Shown piece by piece: positions 34,074 to 42,812 of a stretch of 64,000 nt of DNA. The translations under genes were made by a program, and so were the position numbers. A model generated the notes under the pieces. The model was not told the origin of the DNA and did no database searches. It saw nothing but the letters and a program-made list of their open reading frames with translations. Numbering within the stretch: the first letter of the stretch is position 1; every line of letters starts with the position of its first letter. Source of the stretch: Streptomyces griseocarneus (GTDB lineage: Bacteria; Actinomycetota; Actinomycetes; Streptomycetales; Streptomycetaceae); NCBI RefSeq assembly GCF_014655595.1, contig NZ_BNBL01000006.1, positions 1 to 64,000 of the forward strand, read 5' to 3'.

Positions 34074-35624
34074 TCAGAGCGCCTGCGGGAAGTCGAAGAC
34101 GCGCTTCGGGTCGTAGCGCCGCTTCAGCTTCGTGAGGCGGTCCGCCGCGTCCCCGTAGTAGGCCTTGCGCCAGTCCTTCAGGCCCGGGTCCGTGTAGTTC
34201 TGGTACGCGGCGCCCGAGGCGTACCGGCGCATCGCCGTGTGCGCGCCGTCCAGCCAGGCCGTCTGCGCCGTGCCCGCACCGCCCGCCGCCCACGACGTCA
34301 GGTACTGCGCCAGCATCCGCGACCGCCGGTGCACGAAGGCCGTCGCCAGCGGCTGCACGCGGTTGACCGCGCCGCCCAGGGCCGTCAGCTGCACCGAGGC
34401 GCCGCCGCCCTTGACCCCGCGCCCGAAACGTTCCAGCTGGTCGAGCAGCGCCCGCACGCCCGCCGCGTCCAGAGAGCGGTCGAAGAAGTCCGAGCGCGCC
34501 GCGTACGTCTCGCGCCCCAGCTTGCCGGAGGCCTCGCGGCCGGGCGTGGCGCCCGGTAGGTGGCACTGCTCGGTGGACTTGTCGCCGCAGCCGGCGTAGG
34601 CGCGCACGGTGTCGAGGTAGGAGTGGCGCCGCAGTCGCACGGTGCCGATGCCGGCGCTGCCGCCGGTCGCCTTGGCCACCTTGCCGGTCAGCTCGTCGAA
34701 GGCGTTCTCCAGGTCCCCGTACGAGCCGATCGTGAACGCGGCGACGGATATGCGGGGCGAGCCGCCCCCCGCGGCCGACAGGTCGCAGGCCGACCAGATC
34801 TCGTCCGGCCGGCTCGGCCCCCACTCCTGCCACGCCCGCACCACGGCCGCGGCCTTGGACCAGGGGAAGGAGACGTAGCCGGTCACCCCCTCGCCCACGG
34901 CGCGGGTGCGGAAGCGGAGTTCGGTGACGACGCCGAAGTTGCCGTTGCCGGCGCCGCGCAGGGCCCAGAAGAGGTCCGCCTCGCGGGTGGCGTCGCAGAC
35001 GACGGTCTTGCCGTCGGCGGTGACGAGGGTGGCGCCGGTGAGGCTGTCGCAGGTGAGGCCGTAGGCGCGGGAGAGGATGCCGTGGCCGCCGCCCAGGGTG
35101 AGCCCGGAGACGCCGACGGTGGGGCAGGAGCCGGCCGGGATGGTCACGCCGTGCGCGGCCAGGCTGGTGTAGACGTCGACGAGCTTGGCGCCGGCGCCTA
35201 TGACGGCGGTGGACGCGGACGGCGTCCGGACGCTGCTCAGCCGCGAGACGTCGATGACGAGCCGGTCGTTGCCGCTGGACCAGCCGGCGTAGCTGTGACC
35301 GCCGTTGCGTATGGAGACGGGTATGGAGTAGCGGCGGGCGAAGGCCAGGGCCGCGGAGATGTCCGCCGTGCCGGCGACGTAGGCGATCGCCGCGGGGCGC
35401 AGCGCGTCGAAGCGGGTGTTGTACAGCTGCCGGGCGGCGGTGTAGTCGGCGTCGCCGGGGCGTACGAGGCCGCCGGCGAGGCCCTTGCCGAGGGCGGTCC
35501 AGTCGCTCTTGCCGGCCTTTCTGGTGGCCGCCGTCGCCGTGCCCGTCGTCGCCGTGGCACCCAGGGCGGCGCCCGCCGCCAGTCCGGTGCCCGCTGCCAG
35601 AAGTGTGCGCCTGCCGATGGTCAT
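34074..35624 (-). CDS. Tat-exported FAD-binding oxidoreductase (BBE-like, bicovalent flavin)
   Basis: A 516-residue secreted oxidase. The N-terminus has a twin-arginine signal (IGRRTLLAAGTGLAAG). The PCMH-type FAD domain carries both covalent attachment residues of the berberine-bridge/glucooligosaccharide oxidase family: His in IRNGGHSYAGW and Cys in SRAYGLTCDSLTG. The C-terminal BBE segment YQNYTDPGLKDWRKAYYGD is intact. Such enzymes oxidise sugars or secondary metabolites with O2; the substrate is not predictable. ATG 35624, which places the Tat signal at the terminus and has GGGGCGGAAC upstream, is preferred over a longer frame. Confidence 0.88.
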   Translation of the reverse strand: MTIGRRTLLAAGTGLAAGAALGATATTGTATAATRKAGKSDWTALGKGLAGGLVRPGDADYTAARQLYNTRFDALRPAAIAYVAGTADISAALAFARRYSIPVSIRNGGHSYAGWSSGNDRLVIDVSRLSSVRTPSASTAVIGAGAKLVDVYTSLAAHGVTIPAGSCPTVGVSGLTLGGGHGILSRAYGLTCDSLTGATLVTADGKTVVCDATREADLFWALRGAGNGNFGVVTELRFRTRAVGEGVTGYVSFPWSKAAAVVRAWQEWGPSRPDEIWSACDLSAAGGGSPRISVAAFTIGSYGDLENAFDELTGKVAKATGGSAGIGTVRLRRHSYLDTVRAYAGCGDKSTEQCHLPGATPGREASGKLGRETYAARSDFFDRSLDAAGVRALLDQLERFGRGVKGGGASVQLTALGGAVNRVQPLATAFVHRRSRMLAQYLTSWAAGGAGTAQTAWLDGAHTAMRRYASGAAYQNYTDPGLKDWRKAYYGDAADRLTKLKRRYDPKRVFDFPQAL

Positions 35625-35756
35625 GCCGTTCCGCCCCTGGTGCCGTTTGTCGCGTGTGCGCTGATGCGCCTGACCCGAGTCCCCGTTGATCAAACAGATG
35701 GCTCGGCGGGGCGGGCGGTTCCGGCCGGGGGCGACGGGGCGGGGACCAGGGGGGGA

Positions 35757-35933
35757 CTAGCCGGTGGCCGAGGTGTCGTGCAGGTGCGCGTCGGCGTCGG
35801 CGCGCGCCAGGGAGCGCGCCCGGCGGGCGGGGCCGTACCAGCCGCAGCTGCAGCGGGCCGTGCAGAAGGAACCGCGCTCGCTGGTGCTGGTGGTGTGGTC
35901 CGCGCGGTGCGGCGCGGTGGATGGATCGGACAC
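35757..35933 (-). CDS. small Cys-containing protein of 58 residues
   Basis: A short open frame from GTG 35933. The centre reads SFCTARCSCGWYGPARRARS, with three closely spaced Cys followed by a basic/aromatic stretch, and then an acidic-His tail. I recall similar small proteins in Streptomyces but cannot name a family. Three Cys plus nearby His suggest metal binding (inference). No strong ribosome site is visible. It is divergent from the lipoprotein gene at 36022. Confidence 0.55.
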   Translation of the reverse strand: MSDPSTAPHRADHTTSTSERGSFCTARCSCGWYGPARRARSLARADADAHLHDTSATG

Positions 35934-36021
35934 GGGTCCACGCTACCGGGCCGTGACGGCCACCCCTGGGCGGTCGTTGAAGGAACGGGTTCCACTAGCG
36001 TGCGGCAGGGGGCTTACGGAC

Positions 36022-37062
36022 ATGGCTGTGCCCAGGCACAGGCGCGGGAGCGCGGTCGTCGCCGGTGCGGTGGCGGGCGGCCTCGCCTTTGGTCTGCTCG
36101 TGATGTCCGGCTGCGCCGAGAAGGAGACGGCCGGGGAGGGCGCGGCCTCCGGCGCGGGCGGCAGCAGCCTGGTCCGGCAGGCCCACGAGGCCGTCGTTCC
36201 CGCCGCCGCGGACCCCGTCCGGGCGCTCGCCGCCGTGCGGCACGCCTCCGCCGCGCTGGCCCGGGCGGGCGGCGCGAAGGTCCGTACGTCCATGGAGACC
36301 GTCAGCGGCGGCACGCGGCTGACCATTCACGGCCGGGGCGCCTACGACTTCGCGCGGCCCGTCGGGCGGCTGACGGTGATGCTGCCCGAGGGCGGTGCGG
36401 GCAGCGCCGGGCACCGGCCGATCACCGAGGTGTTCGCGCCGGGCGCGCTGTACATGAAGAACCGCGGGGCGGGCGTGCCCGCCGGCAAGTGGGTGCGCCT
36501 CGACACGGGCACCCTCGCCGACGGCGACCTGCTCACCAGCGGCGCCACCGATCCCCTCGCGGCGGCCGAGCTGCTGGGCGGCGCGCGCGAGGCGGCGTAC
36601 GCGGGCGAGGAGCGGCTCGGCGGGGACCGGGTGGATCACTACTGGGGCACGGTCGACCTGTCCCGGGCGGCGCGGGCCGCGCCCGCGCGGGACAGGGCGG
36701 CGCTGACGGCGGCGGCGAAAGGGTTCTCCAGTGGGACCGTCGCGTTCGACGCGTATCTCGACCGGCAGGGCCGGCCGCGGCTGCTGCGCTACCGCTTCGG
36801 GGTGGCGGACCGGGAGGGGGCCGGGCGGGCCGAGGCGGGCGTCGCCCACCGGCCGATGGCCTCGGCGGCGTCCGCGTCCGCCGCGTCCTCCGCCGCCGTG
36901 TCCGCCGCGCCGGCGACGGCCGCGGCCACCGTTTCGGCCCCGCCGTCGCCGATGACCGTGGTCTCCACGGTCGAGCTCTTCTCGTTCGGATTCCGGCCGG
37001 ACATCTCCCTGCCCGCACCCGCCGAAATCTATGCGGGCACGGTCGCTTCGCCGCAGAAATAG
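36022..37062 (+). CDS. putative lipoprotein
   Basis: A 346-residue lipoprotein. A basic start (MAVPRHRRG) is followed by a hydrophobic core and lipobox (LLVMSGC). The mature part begins with a Gly/Ser linker, then a domain with VRTSMETVSGGTRLTIHGRG, LYMKNRGAGVPAGKWVRLD and GTVAFDAYLDRQGRPRLLRY. That recurring strand pattern resembles the LppX/LprG-like lipid-binding fold. The C-terminal third is Ala/Ser-rich then VVSTVELFSFGFRPDISLP. The function is unknown; a lipid- or envelope-binding role is inference. GGCAGGGGGC precedes the ATG at 36022; the frame stays open upstream through the small Cys protein gene. Confidence 0.72.
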   Translation: MAVPRHRRGSAVVAGAVAGGLAFGLLVMSGCAEKETAGEGAASGAGGSSLVRQAHEAVVPAAADPVRALAAVRHASAALARAGGAKVRTSMETVSGGTRLTIHGRGAYDFARPVGRLTVMLPEGGAGSAGHRPITEVFAPGALYMKNRGAGVPAGKWVRLDTGTLADGDLLTSGATDPLAAAELLGGAREAAYAGEERLGGDRVDHYWGTVDLSRAARAAPARDRAALTAAAKGFSSGTVAFDAYLDRQGRPRLLRYRFGVADREGAGRAEAGVAHRPMASAASASAASSAAVSAAPATAAATVSAPPSPMTVVSTVELFSFGFRPDISLPAPAEIYAGTVASPQK

Positions 37063-37173
37063 CGCGGCAGGGCGTAGTTGGCCATGGAAATGGTCCTTCT
37101 GTGCCATGCGCGGCGTGTGTACCGATCACTACGCTGGAAAGCGGTCCCGAGAAGCCCCGAGGAGGTGAATCAC

Positions 37174-37362
37174 GTGGTTTCGCGACGCGGTTCGTCCGGC
37201 GGGCCGGACCCCGCGGCCCTCATCGAGATCGATCTCTACGGCGAGCTGATGATCGCCGCGTCCAGCGCGGTGGAGGAACGCCTCAGCTTCGACCGGATCG
37301 ACGAGGTGCTGCGGGTCGTCCGGCGCCGGCCGTCCGGGCCGGAAGGGGACGCGGACGGCTGA
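37174..37362 (+). CDS. small conserved protein of 62 residues
   Basis: GTG 37174 has a strong site (GAGGAGGTGAAT) eight bases upstream. The protein contains PAALIEIDLYGELMIAASSA and ERLSFDRIDEVLRVV, likely a two-helix or strand-helix fold. I do not recognise a family with a known function. It stands between the lipoprotein gene and the convergent csoR-like gene, and a tandem repeat starts right at its stop codon. Confidence 0.65.
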   Translation: MVSRRGSSGGPDPAALIEIDLYGELMIAASSAVEERLSFDRIDEVLRVVRRRPSGPEGDADG

Positions 37363-37458
37363 GGCCTGCGTCCGCAAAGGGCTACGTCCGCAGAGGCCCA
37401 CGTCCACAAAGGCCCATGTCCACAAAGGCCCATGTCCGCAGAGGCCTACGTCCGCAGC
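37363..37458. repeat. six tandem copies of a 16-bp repeat
   Basis: Units of the form GGCCYACGTCCGCAAA occur back to back at 37363, 37379, 37395, 37411, 37427 and 37443, each differing from its neighbours by one to four bases. The array fills the space between two convergent genes, and its last unit contains the stop codon of the CsoR-like gene. Confidence 0.9.
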
Positions 37459-37820
37459 AGCCGCGCGATCGCCGCGCTGGCCTCCTCCACCTTCGCGTCG
37501 ATCTCCGCGCCGCCCTTGAGGGCCGCGTCGGCCACGCAGTGGCGCAGGTGCTCCTGGAGGAGCTGGAGGGCGAAGGACTGGAGGGCCTTCGTGCTCGCCG
37601 AGACCTGGGTGAGTATGTCGATGCAGTAGACGTCCTCCTCGACCATGCGCTGGAGGCCGCGGATCTGGCCCTCGATCCGGCGCAGTCGCTTGAGGTGCTG
37701 GTCCTTCTGCTTGCTGTAACCGTGCGGTCCGGGGTGCTCCCCGGGCGCGGACGCCTCGCCGTGGCAGGAGGCCGCGGGGGGCTCAGTGGTGCTGGTCACT
37801 GTGGCATCCGTGGCCGTCAT
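37446..37820 (-). CDS. csoR: CsoR-family metal-sensing repressor
   Basis: A 124-residue DUF156/CsoR protein. The N-terminal 45 residues are variable and contain Cys, His and Gly. The core has HLKRLRRIEGQIRGLQRMV, then VYCIDILTQ with the first copper ligand Cys, and HLRHC with His and the second Cys. The Cys-His-Cys set fits Cu(I) sensing rather than nickel or formaldehyde. ATG 37820 has GGAGGACGCC directly upstream. An ATACCC-N5-GGGTAT operator lies 125 bp upstream. No copper ATPase or chaperone gene is adjacent in the window, so its targets are either itself or elsewhere. Confidence 0.87.
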   Translation of the reverse strand: MTATDATVTSTTEPPAASCHGEASAPGEHPGPHGYSKQKDQHLKRLRRIEGQIRGLQRMVEEDVYCIDILTQVSASTKALQSFALQLLQEHLRHCVADAALKGGAEIDAKVEEASAAIARLLRT

Positions 37821-37944
37821 GGCGTCCTCCGTTGTCCTGCGGGTTCCTGCCCGTGCCGCCGGGCCGCTGGAATCAGCGGGATGATGAGCGTACGGGCGGC
37901 ACCGGGGTCCGCCGGGGTCCGCATGTCGGCGATACCCTTTTCCC

Positions 37945-37961
37945 ATACCCCGGGCGGGTAT
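37945..37961. promoter_or_regulatory. CsoR-type operator
   Basis: ATACCCCGGGCGGGTAT is an inverted repeat ATACCC-N5-GGGTAT, the G/C-tract operator form described for CsoR repressors. It lies in the 289-bp gap between csoR (leftward) and the PhoU-like gene (rightward). Autoregulation of csoR is the simplest reading. Confidence 0.7.
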
Positions 37962-38109
37962 ATCGTACCCAAAATCTCCGCCGGAGGCCCGTACCGCCTT
38001 CATGAGCACTCTGCCCGATGGGCGACACTGAGGGAATGCCAGTTAGCTGTGGCTGGATGATGCGCCTAGCATCAACGAGACCGAATCCGCTGCACCCCGA
38101 GGATCCCAC

Positions 38110-38730
38110 GTGCGCTTTCGTCTGACCCCCAGGGAGACGAGCTTCTACGACATGTTCGCCGCCTCCGCGGACAACATCGTCACGGGCTCCAAGCTCCTGA
38201 TGGAACTGCTCGGAGCGGAGAGCTCCGCCCGGGCCGAGATCGCCGAGCGTATGCGGGCAGCGGAGCACGCCGGGGACGACGCGACGCACGCGATCTTCCA
38301 CCAGCTGAACTCCTCTTTCATCACGCCGTTCGACCGCGAGGACATCTACTCCCTCGCCGGTTCGCTCGACGACATCATGGATTTCATGGAAGAGGCCGTC
38401 GACCTGGTCGTCCTCTACCAGGTCGAGGAATTGCCGAAGGGCGTCGAGCAGCAGATCGAGGTTCTCGCGCGGGCCGCCGAGCTGACCGCCGAGGCGATGC
38501 CGAACCTGCGGACGATGACCAACCTCACGGAGTACTGGATCGAGGTCAACCGCCTCGAGAACCAGGCCGACCAGATTCACCGCAAGCTCCTCGCCCACCT
38601 CTTCAACGGCAAGTACGACGCCATCGAGGTGCTCAAGCTCAAGCAGATCGTCGATGTGCTCGAGGAGGCCGCCGACGCGTTCGAGCACGTGGCGAACACG
38701 GTCGAGACCATCGCCGTCAAGGAGTCCTGA
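38110..38730 (+). CDS. PhoU-like DUF47 protein paired with Pit transporter
   Basis: A 206-residue all-helical protein of the DUF47/YkaA type, related to PhoU. Metal-binding acidic clusters are visible: AAEHAGDDATHAIF and TPFDREDIYSLAGSLDDIMD, with ENQADQIHRKLL in the second half. DUF47 proteins are thought to control the adjacent low-affinity phosphate transporter. The GTG start at 38110 has GAGGA upstream. The pit gene follows after six bases with its ribosome site inside this gene, so they are cotranscribed and coupled. Confidence 0.9.
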   Translation: MRFRLTPRETSFYDMFAASADNIVTGSKLLMELLGAESSARAEIAERMRAAEHAGDDATHAIFHQLNSSFITPFDREDIYSLAGSLDDIMDFMEEAVDLVVLYQVEELPKGVEQQIEVLARAAELTAEAMPNLRTMTNLTEYWIEVNRLENQADQIHRKLLAHLFNGKYDAIEVLKLKQIVDVLEEAADAFEHVANTVETIAVKES

Positions 38731-38736
38731 CCTCCG

Positions 38737-39735
38737 GTGGACACCTTCGCTCTTGTCGTGACCATCGTGGTCGCGCTCGGATTCACCTATACCAACGGCT
38801 TCCACGACTCCGCGAACGCCATCGCGACCTCGGTCTCCACGCGGGCGCTGACCCCGCGCGCGGCCCTCGCGATGGCGGCGGTGATGAACCTCGCCGGTGC
38901 GTTCCTCGGCAGCGGAGTCGCCAAGACCGTCAGCAAGGGCCTGATCGAGACGCCGGTGGGCGACAAGGGGATGGGCATCCTCTTCGCCGCGCTGGTCGGC
39001 GCGATCGTCTGGAACATGGTCACCTGGTACTTCGGCCTGCCCTCGTCCTCCTCGCACGCCCTGTTCGGCGGCATGGTGGGCGCGGCGCTCGCCGGCGGCA
39101 CGACCGTCATCTGGTCGGGCGTCGTCGAGAAGGTCGTCATCCCGATGTTCCTCTCGCCGTTCGTCGGCCTGATCCTCGGCTATCTCGTGATGGTCGCGAT
39201 CATGTGGATGTTCCGCAGGGCCAACCCGCACAAGGCCAAGCGCGGCTTCCGCATCGCCCAGACCGTCTCGGCCGCCGGCATGGCGCTCGGCCACGGTCTG
39301 CAGGACGCCCAGAAGACCATGGGCATCGTGGTGATGGCCCTGGTCATCGGCGATGTGCAGGGCAAGAACGAGGCGATCCCGCTGTGGGTCAAGCTCGCCT
39401 GTGCGATCACGCTCTCGCTCGGTACGTACGCGGGTGGCTGGCGGATCATGCGGACGCTCGGCCGCCGCATCATCGAGCTGGACCCGCCGCAGGGCTTCGC
39501 CGCCGAGACCACGGCCGCCTCGGTCATGTACACGGCGTCGTTCATGTTCCACGCGCCGATCTCCACCACGCACGTGATCACCTCCGCCATCATGGGCGTG
39601 GGCTCCACCAAGGGCACGCGCGCGGTGCGCTGGGGCGTCGCGAAGAACATCGTGATGGGCTGGTTCATCACCATGCCGGCCGCGGCGATCGTGGCCGCGT
39701 TCAGCTTCTGGCTGGTGAACCTCGCGTTCGGCTAG
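38737..39735 (+). CDS. pit: low-affinity inorganic phosphate transporter Pit
   Basis: A 332-residue membrane transporter with about ten helices. The two PD001131-type signatures are present: TYTNGFHDSANAIATSVSTR near the N-terminus and SAAGMALGHGLQDAQKTMG in the second half. It imports metal-phosphate complexes coupled to proton entry. The GTG start has AAGGAGTCC ten bases upstream, overlapping the end of the PhoU-like gene. It converges on the pst operon with a strong shared terminator between them. In S. coelicolor a pit gene of this pair adjoins pst, which matches (recalled). Confidence 0.93.
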   Translation: MDTFALVVTIVVALGFTYTNGFHDSANAIATSVSTRALTPRAALAMAAVMNLAGAFLGSGVAKTVSKGLIETPVGDKGMGILFAALVGAIVWNMVTWYFGLPSSSSHALFGGMVGAALAGGTTVIWSGVVEKVVIPMFLSPFVGLILGYLVMVAIMWMFRRANPHKAKRGFRIAQTVSAAGMALGHGLQDAQKTMGIVVMALVIGDVQGKNEAIPLWVKLACAITLSLGTYAGGWRIMRTLGRRIIELDPPQGFAAETTAASVMYTASFMFHAPISTTHVITSAIMGVGSTKGTRAVRWGVAKNIVMGWFITMPAAAIVAAFSFWLVNLAFG

Positions 39736-39754
39736 CGCGCAGCCGTAAACGGAT

Positions 39755-39789
39755 GGGCCCGCCCCCTGGTACGAACAGGGGGCGGGCCC
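39755..39789. terminator. bidirectional terminator between pit and pstB
   Basis: A 14-bp perfect stem (GGGCCCGCCCCCTG at 39755-39768 with CAGGGGGCGGGCCC at 39776-39789) with a 7-base loop lies midway between the convergent genes. Confidence 0.85.
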
Positions 39790-39844
39790 TTCGCCTTGCG
39801 GTGGCACCGCCATGCAGCACCGCGAGACGGGTTTCCGGGCGGGC

Positions 39845-40624
39845 TCAGCCGAAGCGGCCCGAGATGTAGTCCTCGGTGGCCTGCACCGAGGGGTTGGAGA
39901 AGATGCGCTCCGTGTCGTCGATCTCCACCAGCTTGCCCGGCTGGCCGACGCCCGCCAGGTTGAAGAAGGCGGTGCGGTCCGAGACGCGGGCCGCCTGCTG
40001 CATGTTGTGGGTCACGATGACGATCGTGAAGTGCTCCTTCAGCTCGCCTATCAGGTCCTCGATGGCGAGCGTGGAGATCGGGTCGAGCGCCGAGCAGGGC
40101 TCGTCCATCAGCAGGACCTGCGGCTCGACCGCGATCGCCCGCGCGATGCACAGACGCTGCTGCTGGCCGCCGGAGAGGCCGGCGCCCGGCTTGTTCAGGC
40201 GGTCCTTGACCTCGTTCCAGAGGTTGGCGCCCTTGAGGGACTTCTCCACGATGCCGTCCAGCTCGGCCTTGCGGACCCGGTCGCCGTTGAGGCGGACGCC
40301 GGCGGCCACGTTGTCGTAGATCGACATGGTGGGGAAGGGGTTCGGCCGCTGGAAGACCATGCCGACCGTGCGGCGCACGGAGACCGGGTCGACGCCGGGA
40401 CCGTAGAGGTTCTCGTCGTCCAGCATCACCTTGCCCTCGACGCGGCCGCCGGGGGTGACCTCGTGCATGCGGTTCAGGGTGCGCAGGAAGGTGGACTTGC
40501 CGCAGCCGGAGGGGCCGATGAAGGCGGTCACGGAGCGGGGCTCGACGGTCATCGAGATGTCGTCGATCGCCTTGTGGCTGCCGTAGTAGGCGTTCAGGCC
40601 GCTGACGTCGATTCGCTTGGCCAT
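39845..40624 (-). CDS. pstB: phosphate ABC transporter ATP-binding protein PstB
   Basis: A 259-residue ABC ATPase. Walker A is FIGPSGCGKSTFLR, the Q loop VFQRPNPFP (PstB-typical), the signature LSGGQQQRLCIARA, Walker B VLLMDEPCSALDP and the switch His is in VTHNMQQ. It powers high-affinity phosphate uptake with PstC and PstA. The ATG at 40624 lies 35 bp after the pstA stop. The weak ribosome site (AAAGAAG) suggests translation below that of the membrane genes. Confidence 0.96.
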   Translation of the reverse strand: MAKRIDVSGLNAYYGSHKAIDDISMTVEPRSVTAFIGPSGCGKSTFLRTLNRMHEVTPGGRVEGKVMLDDENLYGPGVDPVSVRRTVGMVFQRPNPFPTMSIYDNVAAGVRLNGDRVRKAELDGIVEKSLKGANLWNEVKDRLNKPGAGLSGGQQQRLCIARAIAVEPQVLLMDEPCSALDPISTLAIEDLIGELKEHFTIVIVTHNMQQAARVSDRTAFFNLAGVGQPGKLVEIDDTERIFSNPSVQATEDYISGRFG

Positions 40625-40659
40625 GGGGATCACTACTTCTTTCGAGGAATCAAACCGCG

Positions 40660-41742
40660 TCAGCGGCCGGCCTTGGGGGCCTTCCAGCGGGCGATGCCGC
40701 GGGCCACCAGGTTGAGGATCATGACGAAGGCGATGAGGACCAGGGCCGCGGCCCAGGCGCGGTCGTAGCTGGCCTCGTTGCCGGCCGCCCACTGCTCGTA
40801 GATGTAGTACGGCAGGGAGGACTGGGCGCCTTCGAAGGGGTTGTTGTTGATCAGCTGCGACCCGAAGACCAGCAGGACGATCGGGGCGGACTCGCCGGCG
40901 ATGCGGGCGACCGCGAGCATCACGCCGGTGGCGATGCCGCCGATGGCGGTGGGCAGGACGACCTTGAGGATCGTGCGCCACTTGGGCACGCCCAGTGCCA
41001 GGGAGGCCTCGCGCAGCTCGTTGGGGACGAGCTTGAGCATCTCCTCGGTGGAGCGGACGACGACCGGCATCATCAGGATCGCCAGGGCCATGGAGCCGGC
41101 GAATCCGGAGTAGCCGTTGTCCATCATCAGGATCCAGAAGCTGAGGACGAACAGGCCGGCGACGATCGACGGGATGCCCGTCATGACGTCGACGAAGAAG
41201 GTCACGGCCTTGGCCAGGCGCCCGCGCCCGTACTCCACCAGGTAGATCGCCGTCAGCAGGCCGATGGGGGCCGCGATGGCGGTGGCGATGCCGACCTGCT
41301 CCAGGGTGCCGATGATGGCGTGGTAGACGCCGCCGCCGGGCTGGATGGTCAGGACGCCGGCCATGGAGTGGGAGAGGAAGTTGCCGTCGAGCACCTTGAT
41401 GCCGCGCGCGATCGTCTCCCAGACCAGGGAGACCAGCGGGACGACGGCGATCAGGAAGCAGACCCAGACGAGGCTGGTGGCGAGGCGGTCCTTGGCCTGC
41501 CGGCGGCCCTCGACGCGGGCGGCGAGGGCGAACATCCCGGCGACGTAGAGGACGGCGGCGAGCAGGCCCCACTGGACGTGGCTGCCGAGCCCGGCGCCGA
41601 TGCCGATCCCGGTGCCCACGGCGGCCGCGCCGAGCGCGAGGGCCGCGGGGGCCCAGCGGGGCAGGCGGGGCTGGTGCAGGCCGGAGGGGGCCTTCGGGGC
41701 GCTGTCGGCGACCAGGGGCTTGTTCATGGTCACTCCGCTCAT
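40660..41742 (-). CDS. pstA: phosphate ABC transporter permease PstA
   Basis: A 360-residue permease. An N-terminal extension with two extra helices (about 30-75) precedes the conserved core, which contains LREASLALGVPKWRTILKVV, the EAA-type loop that contacts PstB. PstA together with PstC forms the membrane channel. ATG 41742 overlaps the pstC stop (ATGA) and has AAGGAG nine bases upstream. A second ATG five codons later also has a ribosome site (GCGGAG), so the exact start is uncertain by five residues. Confidence 0.94.
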   Translation of the reverse strand: MSGVTMNKPLVADSAPKAPSGLHQPRLPRWAPAALALGAAAVGTGIGIGAGLGSHVQWGLLAAVLYVAGMFALAARVEGRRQAKDRLATSLVWVCFLIAVVPLVSLVWETIARGIKVLDGNFLSHSMAGVLTIQPGGGVYHAIIGTLEQVGIATAIAAPIGLLTAIYLVEYGRGRLAKAVTFFVDVMTGIPSIVAGLFVLSFWILMMDNGYSGFAGSMALAILMMPVVVRSTEEMLKLVPNELREASLALGVPKWRTILKVVLPTAIGGIATGVMLAVARIAGESAPIVLLVFGSQLINNNPFEGAQSSLPYYIYEQWAAGNEASYDRAWAAALVLIAFVMILNLVARGIARWKAPKAGR

Positions 41743-42728
41743 GCCGTGTACTCCTTGCGGCGCGCGATGATCAGCCGGGCGGCGCCGTTGACCAGGAGGG
41801 TCAGGACGAACAGCACGAGGCCGGAGGCGATCAGGGCGTCCTTGCCTATCTCGCCGGACTCCTTGAAGCTGCTCGCGATGTTCTGGGCGAACGTGCCGCC
41901 TCCGGGGTCCAGCAGGCTCGTGCCGATCTCGAAGCTGGGGGAGAGGACCGTCGCGACGGCCATCGTCTCGCCGAGCGCACGGCCCAGGCCCAGCATCGAG
42001 GCGCTGATGACACCCGAACGGCCGAAGGGGAGTACCGACATCCGGATGACTTCCCAGCGGGTCGCGCCGAGCGCGAGGGCGGCCTCCTCGTGCATCTTCG
42101 GGGCCTGCAGGAAGACCTCGCGGCTGACGCTGGTGACGATCGGCAGGATCATGATCGCCAGCAGGATGCCGATGGTGAAGAGCGAGCGGGCGGCGCCGTC
42201 GTGGTACTCGAAGATCCCGGTCCAGCCGAAGTAGTCGTTCAGCCAGCCGTAGAGCCCGCCCAGGTGCGGCACCAGGAACAGGGCGCCCCACAGGCCGTAG
42301 ACGATGGACGGCACGGCGGCGAGCAGGTCGATGACGTACGACAGCGGCGTCGACAGCCTGCGCGGTGCGTAGTGGGAGATGAACAGCGCGATGCCGATGG
42401 CGACCGGCACGGCGATGAGCATGGCGATCAGCGAGCTGACGACCGTGCCGAAGGCCAGCACGGCGATGCCGAAGACCGGCGGGGTGGAGTTGGCGCTCCA
42501 CTCGAAGGTCGTGAAGAAGTTGCCCTCGTTGTGGGAGAGGGCGTTGGTGGCCCGCACGGTGAGGAAGACCGCGATGGCGGCCATGATCACCAGGAGCAGG
42601 ATGCCGGATCCGCGCGAGAGCGCGAGGAAGATCCGGTCGCCGGGCCGCGTGGTGGCCTTCTGCTCGGCGGGTGCCGGGCCGCCGGCGAGGGGCGGCGGGC
42701 TTGCTGCGGTGGCTGGGGTTATGTCCAT
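41739..42728 (-). CDS. pstC: phosphate ABC transporter permease PstC
   Basis: A 329-residue permease with six helices after a Pro/Ala-rich cytoplasmic N-terminus. The EAA loop is HEEAALALGATRWEVIRMSV. AVPSIVYGLWGALFLVP is also characteristic of PstC. CCGGAGA precedes the ATG. The 128-bp gap from pstS holds a strong hairpin. The stop overlaps the pstA start. Confidence 0.95.
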   Translation of the reverse strand: MDITPATAASPPPLAGGPAPAEQKATTRPGDRIFLALSRGSGILLLVIMAAIAVFLTVRATNALSHNEGNFFTTFEWSANSTPPVFGIAVLAFGTVVSSLIAMLIAVPVAIGIALFISHYAPRRLSTPLSYVIDLLAAVPSIVYGLWGALFLVPHLGGLYGWLNDYFGWTGIFEYHDGAARSLFTIGILLAIMILPIVTSVSREVFLQAPKMHEEAALALGATRWEVIRMSVLPFGRSGVISASMLGLGRALGETMAVATVLSPSFEIGTSLLDPGGGTFAQNIASSFKESGEIGKDALIASGLVLFVLTLLVNGAARLIIARRKEYTA

Positions 42729-42812
42729 GGGGTTTCTCCGGTCTGCGGAGTCCTGCCGGGTGCCGCCTCTCGGCGGCGGCGGGGCTCCTGGCGCGGCGGT
42801 GCACCGGACGGT

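Noticed and set aside
37363..37458. 16-bp repeat array as a CRISPR
   Set aside because: The units are contiguous with no spacers, too short, and no cas gene is near.
38045..38085. Pho box upstream of the PhoU-like/pit genes
   Set aside because: GTTAGCTG and CTGGATG are too far from GTTCACC to claim from sequence alone.
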